Shown here piece by piece: positions 1 to 4,759 of a stretch of DNA of 6,632 nt; position 1 is the stretch's first letter; every line of letters starts with the position of its first letter. A model generated the notes under the pieces. The model was not told the origin of the DNA. It saw only the letters and a program-made list of their open reading frames with translations, and did not search any database. The translations under genes were made by a program, and so were the position numbers. Source of the stretch: Pseudomonadota bacterium (GTDB lineage: Bacteria > Pseudomonadota > Alphaproteobacteria > Rhizobiales > Xanthobacteraceae); contig JAEZMT010000255.1 of the NCBI GenBank assembly GCA_023442085.1, positions 1 through 6,632 on the forward strand, written 5' to 3'.

Positions 1-71
1 CCGGGGAATTCCGGAAAACTCAGTCGAAAGCCGCCCGCTTCTTCCCGGATAATTCCGATCACATGGTTCAT
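1..71 (-). CDS. HicB-family antitoxin-like protein, N-terminal fragment
   Basis: Reading leftward from an ATG at 71-69, 24 codons stay open to the window edge. They end in LSFPEFPG, which matches the FPDFPGC signature in the first strand pair of HicB-type partial RNase H-fold antitoxins (typically an aromatic and hydrophobic start, then 'GxxVSFPDFPGC'). The start is well supported: a perfect AGGAGG (84-79) lies 7 nt upstream. HicB proteins neutralise the small HicA mRNA interferase and repress their own operon through a C-terminal DNA-binding domain; neither the C-terminus nor hicA can be seen here. No HicA-like frame lies between this gene and dinB, so a toxin would have to be downstream, beyond the edge. 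It could also be a solitary HicB-like protein. The family call rests on only 24 residues; the existence of a gene is more certain than its function. Confidence 0.68.
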   Translation of the reverse strand, partial: MNHVIGIIREEAGGFRLSFPEFP

Positions 72-78
72 GGCGCGT

Positions 79-91
79 CCTCCTCGGGAGG
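79..91 (-). promoter_or_regulatory. Shine-Dalgarno of the HicB-like gene inside a small hairpin
   Basis: On the minus strand the leader reads CCTCC-CGA-GGAGG. The second arm is the Shine-Dalgarno sequence itself and the first is its exact complement, giving a 5-bp stem with a 3-nt loop. If it forms in mRNA it would mask the ribosome binding site. The stem is short, so the regulatory role is inference. Confidence 0.4.
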
Positions 92-117
92 TAAGCGCGG
101 CGGGGGCGTCCGCGTTC

Positions 118-150
118 CGTCTCGCAGCCCGCGGAGCCGATCGCGAGACG
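118..150. repeat. 8-bp perfect inverted repeat between dinB and the HicB-like gene
   Basis: The arms CGTCTCGC (118-125) and GCGAGACG (143-150) are exact reverse complements separated by 17 nt. The element starts 7 nt past the dinB stop and lies about 47 nt before the HicB-like start. It has no following T-run, so it is not a typical intrinsic terminator. Because HicB proteins autoregulate by binding palindromes, an operator is a reasonable hypothesis. A weak terminator or mRNA 3'-end hairpin for dinB is the alternative. Confidence 0.4.
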
Positions 151-157
151 TGAGCCT

Positions 158-1459
158 TCACCTCTTCCTGTCGCGCCGGTCGGTGGTGGCATCGAGCAGG
201 ATGCCGCGCGAGACGGCGGCACGGCCGAACTTGGCGCGCAGTGCGTCCATGGCGGTCTCGGTGGCCTTGAGGCGCTGGCTGGTGGTGTCCACGAGATCGG
301 CGGGGTCAGCATCTTCGATGGGGCCGAGGTCGGACACGCCGACGCCGATGAGCCGGAAGAGCGTGCCATCCGCCTCCTTCACCAGCAGCTCATGGGCCGC
401 CGCGTTGATGCGGGCGGCAAGGCAAGTCGAGGCCTCCAGCGTGCGCGAGCGGGTGCGCAGGCGAAAATCCGCGCTCTTCAGCTTCAGCGTGACCGACCGC
501 CCGGCGATGCCGGCGCGCTTCAGCCGGTCGCTCACTTCCTCGGAGAGCGCATAGAGCGTCTGCTCCAGCGGGCGCAGGGCGCCGATGTCGCGGTCGAAGG
601 TGGTCTCAGCGGACACGCTCTTCGCCTCCCGCTCAGGCTCCACCTTCCGATTGTCGAGACCGAAGGCGAGGCGGGACAGCCGGAGCCCCTCGGCGCCGTA
701 GCGCCGGGCAAGTTCGGTAGGGTCGGCGCGCTGCAGGTCGCCGATGGTGGCAAAGCCATCCCGCGTCAGCTTGCCGCCGAACGCCGCCCCCACCCCCCAG
801 ATGAAGGTGACGGGACGCGGCGCCAGAAATTCGGCCGCCTCGCTCTGGCCGATCACCGAGAAGCCCCGCGGCTTGTCGAGGTCCGAGGCGATCTTGGCGA
901 GGAACTTGTTGGCCGCGAGCCCCACCGAAACGGTAATCCCCACCTCGCGCTCCACGTCGCGGGCGAAACGCGCCAGGGTCCGCGCGGGGCTGGCCTGATG
1001 CAGGGCCTCCGTGCCCGAGAGGTCGAGGAAGGCCTCATCGATGGAAAGCGGCTCCACCAGCGGGGTCAGCGCCTTCATGCGGGCGCGGACCTCCCGGCCG
1101 ACCTTCGCGTATTTCTCCATGTTCGGCTTCAGCACCACTGCATCCGGGCACAGGGCCAGCGCCTTGAACATGGGCATGGCCGAGCGCACCCCGTGGATGC
1201 GGGCGATGTAGCAGGCGGTGGAAACCACCCCGCGCTTGCCGCCGCCGATGATGAGCGGGACATGCGCGAGGTCCGGATTGTCCCTTTTTTCCACCGCCGC
1301 ATAGAAGGCGTCGCAATCCACATGGGCGACGCTGAGGCTGTGCAGTTCGGCATGGCGCACAACGCGCGGGCTGCCGCACGCGACGCACCGCAGGCCGCGC
1401 GACCCGGTGGCGGCGGGCACGTCGGAAAGGCAGTCGCGGCAGAGGCCGGGCGCGGTCAT
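158..1459 (-). CDS. dinB: DNA polymerase IV (Y family) with N-terminal zinc ribbon
   Basis: A 433-residue translesion polymerase; DinB copies past damaged or distorted template bases at the replication fork at the cost of fidelity. Residues 45-60 read AHVDCDAFYAAVEKRD, giving catalytic Asp48 and, aligned to E. coli Phe13, Tyr53 as the likely steric gate. SIDEAFLD (139-146) supplies the second catalytic pair, Asp141/Glu142. NKFLAKIASD (184-193) is the conserved palm motif, followed by the helix-hairpin-helix thumb near 215-262 and the little-finger domain from about 275 to 420. The first 40 residues are an extra module with CxxC pairs at Cys7/Cys10 and Cys25/Cys28, a probable zinc ribbon; E. 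coli DinB (351 residues) lacks it. I see no clear QLxLF-type clamp-binding motif at the C-terminus, which ends in a basic TDRRDRKR tail. The start lies 24 bp after the DUF3572 stop, so the two are probably co-transcribed. No good Shine-Dalgarno precedes it, which suggests translational coupling. Confidence 0.96.
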   Translation of the reverse strand: MTAPGLCRDCLSDVPAATGSRGLRCVACGSPRVVRHAELHSLSVAHVDCDAFYAAVEKRDNPDLAHVPLIIGGGKRGVVSTACYIARIHGVRSAMPMFKALALCPDAVVLKPNMEKYAKVGREVRARMKALTPLVEPLSIDEAFLDLSGTEALHQASPARTLARFARDVEREVGITVSVGLAANKFLAKIASDLDKPRGFSVIGQSEAAEFLAPRPVTFIWGVGAAFGGKLTRDGFATIGDLQRADPTELARRYGAEGLRLSRLAFGLDNRKVEPEREAKSVSAETTFDRDIGALRPLEQTLYALSEEVSDRLKRAGIAGRSVTLKLKSADFRLRTRSRTLEASTCLAARINAAAHELLVKEADGTLFRLIGVGVSDLGPIEDADPADLVDTTSQRLKATETAMDALRAKFGRAAVSRGILLDATTDRRDRKR

Positions 1460-1483
1460 GGCTGCGGGTGACGGTTTCGCCGG

Positions 1484-1810
1484 CTACATGGGACGGCGGA
1501 CGACCGCGTCCGGATCGATGGGCGGCGACAGGATCTCATGGGCCGCCGCCACATGGCGCGGGTCGAGCCCCTTGTCGGCGGCGAAGGCGAGGAGAAGGGG
1601 CTCGTCCGCCAGCACGAAGCCGAGCACGCCCGCGCCGAAATCGCGCCGGCTCGCAGCCTCGCGCAGGCTGGCGGGGGTCAGGCCGGTCTCGGCAAGGAAT
1701 CGGACGAGGCGCTCGCCATCGGCCGCGATGAAGGAAAGGGCGGATACCGCCACCTCCTGCGCCGCATCACGCTGGGCCTTGAGGCCCCTTGGTTTGTCCT
1801 GAATGGGCAT
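1484..1810 (-). CDS. DUF3572 family protein
   Basis: A 108-residue, cytoplasmic, probably all-helical protein with no signal peptide or membrane segment. The core, from about residue 17 to 95 (AVSALSFIAADGERLVRFLA, then a GLTPASLR turn, FGAGVLGFVLADEPLLLAFA and GLDP), has the pattern of DUF3572, a small alphaproteobacterial family of unknown function. The family typically sits beside divK, as here: this gene diverges from divK across 111 bp and is followed at 24 bp by dinB. The ATG at 1810 is the natural start; a GGAAG Shine-Dalgarno lies 5 nt before it, in the loop of a small hairpin (1811-1824). The polypeptide ends in RRPM and a TAG stop. Function is unknown. Conserved adjacency to divK and dinB makes a cell-cycle or DNA-related role conceivable, but nothing in the sequence shows it. 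Confidence 0.88.
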   Translation of the reverse strand: MPIQDKPRGLKAQRDAAQEVAVSALSFIAADGERLVRFLAETGLTPASLREAASRRDFGAGVLGFVLADEPLLLAFAADKGLDPRHVAAAHEILSPPIDPDAVVRRPM

Positions 1811-1824
1811 TTGCGCTTCCGCAA
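1811..1824 (-). promoter_or_regulatory. Ribosome binding site of the DUF3572 gene in a hairpin loop
   Basis: Immediately before the DUF3572 ATG the minus strand reads TTGCG-GAAG-CGCAA, a perfect 5-bp inverted repeat. The purine-rich GGAAG that would serve as Shine-Dalgarno spans the loop and the last base of the first arm. The hairpin would abut the start codon. It is short, so a regulatory effect is only possible. Confidence 0.3.
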
Positions 1825-1853
1825 GGATTGGGGTCTAGCTGTCGGCGGCATTC

Positions 1854-1874
1854 CAGCACGTTCGCCGCGTGCTG
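1854..1874. repeat. 7-bp perfect inverted repeat in the divK / DUF3572 divergent region
   Basis: CAGCACG (1854-1860) and CGTGCTG (1868-1874) are exact inverted repeats around a 7-nt centre, in the middle of the 111-bp region between the two divergent start codons. Its position suits an operator acting on either or both promoters, or a hairpin in the divK leader. I found no TTAA-N7-TTAA CtrA box, no GANTC site and no convincing -35/-10 pair in this region, so the promoters remain unlocated. Confidence 0.35.
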
Positions 1875-1921
1875 CGAAGGGTGGCAGGATGCGGCGAAGT
1901 CGGGCCGGTTCGGGGGACGCG

Positions 1922-2290
1922 ATGACCAAGACGGTGATGATCGTGGAGGACAACGAGCTGAACATGAAGCTCTTCCACGATCTCCTCGAAGCCCACGGCT
2001 ATCGCACGGTGGAGACGCGCTCCGGCGTGGAAGCGGTGGAACTGGCCCGCGCCAACCGGCCGGACCTCATCATCATGGATATCCAGTTGCCGGAGATTTC
2101 CGGCCTCGATGTCACCCGTAAGCTGAAGGCGGACCCTGAGCTGCGCGCCATTCCCGTCGTGGCCGTCACCGCATTCGCCATGAAGGGCGATGAGGAGCGC
2201 ATCCGCGCCGGCGGGTGCGAGGCCTATCTGTCCAAGCCCATCTCCGTGGCACGCTTCCTCGAAACGGTGCGCCAGTACACGGGCGGATGA
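1922..2290 (+). CDS. divK: Single-domain response regulator DivK
   Basis: A 122-residue stand-alone receiver domain. It is phosphorylated by histidine kinases such as DivJ and dephosphorylated by PleC. Phospho-DivK acts on DivL and so lowers CtrA phosphorylation, setting cell fate at asymmetric division. Visible features are the acidic pocket Glu9/Asp10 in MIVEDNELNMKLFHDLLEA, phospho-acceptor Asp53 in IIMDIQLPEISGLDV, the switch residue Thr83 in VVAVTAFAMKGDEERI, and Lys105 in CEAYLSKPIS. These stretches are almost identical to Caulobacter DivK, and there is no output domain. The ATG at 1922 gives the family's MTKxVxIVEDN start, with a GGGGGA purine run 4 nt upstream. An in-frame ATG at 1889 would add 11 atypical residues and is not preferred. 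The gene is divergent from DUF3572-dinB. pleD, which forms an operon with divK in several relatives, does not follow. Confidence 0.96.
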   Translation: MTKTVMIVEDNELNMKLFHDLLEAHGYRTVETRSGVEAVELARANRPDLIIMDIQLPEISGLDVTRKLKADPELRAIPVVAVTAFAMKGDEERIRAGGCEAYLSKPISVARFLETVRQYTGG

Positions 2291-2314
2291 GGTGGGGACG
2301 GCCGAATCACCGCC

Positions 2315-2340
2315 TTTTCCTTTCCCGGGGTTGTGCTAGT
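2315..2340 (+). promoter_or_regulatory. Possible promoter upstream of the structured intergenic region
   Basis: A TTTTCCTTTCCC tract is followed by TTGTGCTAGT (2331-2340). GTGCTA-type -10 elements are common in front of alphaproteobacterial housekeeping RNAs and genes. No good TTGAC-like -35 is visible at the expected distance, so this is a weak call. A start near 2347 would put the hairpins at 2352-2517 in a leader of roughly 260 nt for the RDD gene, or in a separate small RNA. A GANTC methylation site (2304-2308) lies just upstream. Confidence 0.3.
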
Positions 2341-2351
2341 CTCCAGTGCTT

Positions 2352-2452
2352 CCAGATGCGAGGCGGAAGGTGCGTGCCCGGCGGTGCCGGCTCCAATGCC
2401 CTTTCGCTGCCAGACAACCCTACGGAGTGCTCAGGTCCGCCGCATCTCCTGG
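2352..2452 (+). ncRNA. Candidate structured RNA or leader domain, family unknown
   Basis: A long-range stem pairs AGATGC (2354-2359) and GGCGGA (2362-2367) with TCCGCC (2436-2441) and GCATCT (2442-2447): 12 perfect base pairs interrupted only by a 2-nt bulge. CC 2352-2353 may extend it by pairing with GG 2451-2452 across a 3-nt bulge. The 68-nt apical part holds a local hairpin, CCGGC-GGT-GCCGG (2378-2390), and a possible closing helix between GCTCC (2390-2394) and GGAGT (2424-2428), which competes with that hairpin for one base. No convincing reading frame covers the region. I compared it from memory with SRP RNA (no GGAAGGAAGCAGC apical loop), RNase P, tmRNA and common riboswitch cores and saw no match; I cannot exclude 6S RNA or a less familiar family. 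It may be a small RNA or part of the RDD-gene leader. Confidence 0.35.
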
Positions 2453-2464
2453 GTCCGTGGGGTT

Positions 2465-2517
2465 TGGCCGGTGGGTGAGCGTCGCGGGAGGCCTCCCCGC
2501 CCGCTCCCCGCCGGCCA
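2465..2517 (+). repeat. Long GC-rich hairpin upstream of the RDD gene
   Basis: TGGCCGG (2465-2471) pairs exactly with CCGGCCA (2511-2517). The helix continues inward through a G-U and GGG/CCC, then GAGCG (2477-2481) with CGCTC (2502-2506), then GCGGG (2484-2488) with CCCGC (2496-2500), closing on a small loop. That makes about 21 pairs in 53 nt with only small bulges. The downstream sequence is not T-rich, so it is not a standard intrinsic terminator. It could be the second domain of a structured RNA or leader, a 3'-end stabilising hairpin, or a dispersed palindromic repeat. The rest of the gene-free stretch, 2518-2583, shows nothing I recognise. Confidence 0.5.
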
Positions 2518-2583
2518 GCCTACCCTCCCATTTCTGTCGCCCTGCCGGCTCCTCTTGCGTGGCCCGCGCTTCGTCACCACGTT

Positions 2584-2605
2584 TCGTGCTGAAGGAGTTG
2601 CACGA
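2584..2605 (+). promoter_or_regulatory. RDD-gene ribosome binding site displayed in a hairpin loop
   Basis: TCGTGC (2584-2589) and GCACGA (2600-2605) form a perfect 6-bp stem whose 10-nt loop contains the Shine-Dalgarno GAAGGAG (2591-2597). Linear spacing to the ATG at 2608 is about 10 nt, slightly long; folding would shorten the effective distance and expose the site in the loop. The pairing is seen in sequence; a functional role is inferred. Confidence 0.4.
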
Positions 2606-2607
2606 CC

Positions 2608-3147
2608 ATGAGCTACACCGGCGACACGTCCCGCGAGCCTGCCGACACCGATATCGCCTATCGGCAGCATGCGTTTGATCCGGTGACGCAACCCGAGCTG
2701 TTCGAGGGCGTCCTCTCCCGCCGCATCATCGCCTTCCTGGTGGATGCGCTGATGGTGATCGGGCCGGTGGTGCTGTTCGGCATCTTCGTGTTCGTGTTCG
2801 GCATCGTCACGCTGGGCCTCGGCTGGCTGCTGTTCTGGCTGATCGGGCCGGTCTTCATCCTGTGGGCGATCGCCTATTACGGGCTCACCCTCGGCGCGCC
2901 AGCCTCGGCCACCCTCGGCATGCGACTCATGGAGATCGAGGTGCGCACCTGGTACGGCGCGCCCTGCTACGGCCTGCTCGGCGCGGTGCGGGCGGTGTGC
3001 TTCTGGGTGTCGGTCTCGGTGCTCACCCCGTTCGTGCTGCTGGTGGGGCTGTTCAACGACCGGCGCCGGCTGCTGCACGATTACCTGTGCGGGACGGTGG
3101 TCATCAACAGCCTCGAACGGGCCGACGCACTGCGCCGCGGTCGCTGA
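2608..3147 (+). CDS. RDD-family inner-membrane protein
   Basis: A 179-residue membrane protein of unknown substrate. About 35 hydrophilic N-terminal residues precede the RDD domain. Arg39 and Asp46 in RRIIAFLVDALMV, at the start of the first membrane helix (about 39-66), give the Arg-Asp part of the family signature. A second hydrophobic stretch spans about 70-91. The conserved amphipathic segment ATLGMRLMEIEV (101-112) and a third helix (about 124-148) follow. The third signature element is NDRRRLLHDYLCGTVVI (150-166) with Asp158. Length and order are typical of single-domain RDD proteins, some of which have been linked to ion or osmolyte transport, but the family is functionally diverse. 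The gene stands 317 bp after divK and 79 bp before bpt, and may share transcripts with the latter. The ATG at 2608 has a GAAGGAG about 10 nt upstream. Confidence 0.92.
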   Translation: MSYTGDTSREPADTDIAYRQHAFDPVTQPELFEGVLSRRIIAFLVDALMVIGPVVLFGIFVFVFGIVTLGLGWLLFWLIGPVFILWAIAYYGLTLGAPASATLGMRLMEIEVRTWYGAPCYGLLGAVRAVCFWVSVSVLTPFVLLVGLFNDRRRLLHDYLCGTVVINSLERADALRRGR

Positions 3148-3174
3148 AATTTCACGCGCCCGACGACTGCGCCT

Positions 3175-3203
3175 TTGACGGGCCTCGATGCAGGCGCGAT
3201 GAT
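3175..3203 (+). promoter_or_regulatory. Probable sigma-70-type promoter for bpt
   Basis: TTGACG (3175-3180) matches the -35 consensus at five of six positions. After a 17-nt spacer comes GATGAT (3198-3203), matching the -10 at four of six. Transcription would start near 3210, about 17 nt before the bpt GTG. It lies in the 79-bp gap after the RDD gene, so bpt can probably be transcribed independently of it. Confidence 0.5.
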
Positions 3204-3226
3204 CCCGCTTCAAAGGCCAGATCCCC

Positions 3227-3976
3227 GTGAGTGAGCACCCCCGCGACACACCCCAATTCTATCTGACGGCCCCCTCCCCCTGCCCCTATCTCCCGGGCAG
3301 GGAGGAGCGGAAGGTGTTCACCCACCTGGTCGGCGACCGCGCGGCCGCGCTCAACGACGTGCTGACGCAGGGCGGTTTCCGTCGCAGCCAGTCCATCGCC
3401 TACCGCCCCGCCTGCGAGGGCTGCAAGGCGTGCGTTTCGGTGCGCATCTGCGTCGCCGATTTCAAGGAGAGCCGCAGCCTGCGGCGGGTTCAGGCGGCAA
3501 ATGCCGACATTGTGGGGCAGGTGAAGCCCCCCACCCCCACCTCCGAGCAATACAGCCTCTTCCGTACCTACGTGACCTCCCGCCACGGCACCGGCGGCAT
3601 GGCCGACATGAGCGTGCTCGATTACGCGATGATGGTGGAGGACACCCACGTCCACACCCGGCTGGTGGAATACCGCAAGCGCGGGCCGGACAGCCGCATC
3701 CTTGAGCGCGGCACGGGAGACCTGATGGCGGTGGCCCTCACCGACATCCTCTCCGACGGCCTCTCCATGGTCTATTCCTTCTACAACCCGCTGGCGCAGG
3801 ACCGCTCGCTGGGCACCTACCTGATCCTCGACCATGTGATGCGAGCGCGGCAGATGGGGCTGCCTTACGTCTATCTCGGCTACTGGGTGCAGGGATCGCG
3901 CAAGATGGACTACAAGCGCCGCTTCCTGCCGCAGGAGCGCCTCTCGCCGCAGGGGTGGGAGCGCGTCGAGGAATAG
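3227..3976 (+). CDS. bpt: Aspartate/glutamate leucyltransferase (Bpt; ATE family)
   Basis: A 249-residue cytoplasmic aminoacyl-tRNA-protein transferase of the bacterial N-degron pathway. Bpt moves leucine from Leu-tRNA onto proteins with N-terminal Asp or Glu, making them ClpS/ClpAP substrates. The N-terminal half has the ATE signature: DTPQFYLTAPSPCPYLPGR (7-25) with Cys19, then the ACEGCKAC cluster (Cys63, Cys66, Cys69). The C-terminal acyltransferase half contains FYNP (185-188), YVYLGYWVQG (214-223) and KMDYKRRFLP (226-235). Length fits bacterial members (about 240-260). Older annotations call such proteins arginyltransferase; specificity cannot be read from sequence alone, and Leu is favoured by analogy with bacterial Bpt. 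The start is a GTG, fixed by the family's xDTPQFYLTAP opening; only a weak AAAGG lies about 10 nt upstream. It is followed after 42 bp by the MarC-family gene. Confidence 0.93.
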   Translation: MSEHPRDTPQFYLTAPSPCPYLPGREERKVFTHLVGDRAAALNDVLTQGGFRRSQSIAYRPACEGCKACVSVRICVADFKESRSLRRVQAANADIVGQVKPPTPTSEQYSLFRTYVTSRHGTGGMADMSVLDYAMMVEDTHVHTRLVEYRKRGPDSRILERGTGDLMAVALTDILSDGLSMVYSFYNPLAQDRSLGTYLILDHVMRARQMGLPYVYLGYWVQGSRKMDYKRRFLPQERLSPQGWERVEE

Positions 3977-4005
3977 GAAGAGCGCACCGCGGGAGAGCGC
4001 ACCGC
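3976..4005 (+). repeat. 15-bp tandem duplication in the bpt-marC spacer
   Basis: GGAAGAGCGCACCGC (3976-3990) is followed directly by GGGAGAGCGCACCGC (3991-4005), 14 of 15 bases identical. The first copy starts on the last base of the bpt TAG stop, and the two copies make up most of the 42-bp spacer. It looks like a recent slippage duplication; no function is apparent. Confidence 0.75.
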
Positions 4006-4018
4006 GCAGGGGGGCCGG

Positions 4019-4690
4019 ATGCATCTGACCAACGCGGTCAATATCTTCATCACCGTCTTCGCGGCGCTCTTTCCCATCGTCAATCCGCTCGGGACGGCGC
4101 CCATCTTCCTCACCTTCGTGCGCCGCTGCTCGCCGCAGGTGCGCGAGCGCGTGGCGCGCAGCGTGGCGATCTACGGCTTTCTGCTGCTGCTCGGGTCGTT
4201 GGCCATCGGCGCGCAGATCCTGCTGTTCTTCGGCATCTCGCTGCCCGTGCTGCGCATCGCCGGCGGGCTGGTGGTGGCGGTGGTGGGCTGGAACATCCTG
4301 CACGAGGATGAGAGCGCAACCACCATCGCCAAGGGCGAGGAGCTGGACGAGGCGCGAGCGCAGGACGAGGCCTTCTATCCCCTCACCTTGCCGTTGACCG
4401 TGGGACCCGGCTCCATCGCCGCGACCGTCGCGCTCGCCGCCGGCCACACGCCGACCTGGAAGACCGACCCGCTCTTCCAGCTCTCCACCGTCCTCGGCGC
4501 GGTGGCCGGGCTGCTGGCGGTGGCGCTGACGGTGTATTTCTCCTTCCGCGAGGCCCCGACCCTCGAGCGCGTGCTGGGCAAGACCGGCACGAATGTGCTG
4601 GTGCGCCTGTTCGCCTTCATCCTGTTCGCCATTGGCGTGCAGATCATCTGGATGGGCGTCCATGCGCTCATCATGGAGCTGCCGCGCTGA
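4019..4690 (+). CDS. MarC-family (UPF0056) inner-membrane protein
   Basis: A 223-residue polytopic membrane protein with about six helices (roughly 5-33, 46-66, 68-96, 125-142, 154-175 and 192-216). The two family hallmark loops, related to each other as an internal repeat, are FPIVNPLGTAPIFL (18-31) and YPLTLPLTVGPGSIA (120-134). An acidic cytoplasmic or periplasmic stretch, HEDESATTIAKGEELDEA (95-112), separates the halves. The family was named after E. coli marC, but that gene was later shown not to cause multiple antibiotic resistance, and the transported substrate is unknown, so no symbol is given. The ATG at 4019 is preceded by an AGGGGGG purine run 5 nt upstream. It may be co-transcribed with bpt 42 bp upstream. 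The 69 bp that follow hold no clear terminator or promoter. Confidence 0.92.
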   Translation: MHLTNAVNIFITVFAALFPIVNPLGTAPIFLTFVRRCSPQVRERVARSVAIYGFLLLLGSLAIGAQILLFFGISLPVLRIAGGLVVAVVGWNILHEDESATTIAKGEELDEARAQDEAFYPLTLPLTVGPGSIAATVALAAGHTPTWKTDPLFQLSTVLGAVAGLLAVALTVYFSFREAPTLERVLGKTGTNVLVRLFAFILFAIGVQIIWMGVHALIMELPR

Positions 4691-4759
4691 GGGCGGACGC
4701 CGCACCCGCCGTTATCCTGCTAAGACGGTGCATCTCTCCTGCCGCTCCGGAGTCGCGCC

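Noticed and set aside
1..14. CCGG...AATT...CCGG near-palindrome containing an EcoRI-type site at the window start
   Set aside because: It falls inside the coding frame of the HicB-like gene (codons for P-E-F-P) and needs no separate explanation.
392..1471. 359-codon open frame on the plus strand
   Set aside because: It lies opposite dinB, whose catalytic motifs are intact. Composition (Arg/Gly/Ala/His-rich, no family resemblance) is typical of an antisense shadow in GC-rich DNA.
1538..1921. Upstream in-frame extension of divK that would make a 250-residue protein
   Set aside because: The extension is the antisense of DUF3572 plus the divergent promoter region. DivK is a single receiver domain that starts at the MTKTVMIVEDN ATG.
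2282..2323. Possible divK terminator: GGCGG...CCGCC followed by TTTTCCTTT
   Set aside because: Only a 5-bp stem with a long loop, overlapping the divK stop codon. The T-rich tract is interrupted. Too weak to call.
2431..2455. TCAGGTCCG string resembling the SRP (4.5S) RNA core
   Set aside because: The essential GGAAGGAAGCAGC apical loop that should follow is missing; the next bases instead form the 3' arm of the long stem.
2215..2678. Three overlapping plus-strand open frames of 87-110 codons between divK and the RDD gene
   Set aside because: Pro/Arg/Cys/Ser-rich translations without good ribosome sites; two overlap the start of the RDD gene and one the end of divK. The region is better explained by RNA secondary structure.
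3152..4705. 517-codon open frame on the minus strand
   Set aside because: It runs antisense to both bpt and the MarC-family gene and is a low-complexity His/Arg/Glu/Ala-rich sequence with no recognisable fold.
4691..4759. Promoter search in the 69-bp gap before the dehydrogenase gene (TTATCC, GCTAAG)
   Set aside because: No -35 element is found at a suitable distance. Only the GGAG ribosome site is supportable.
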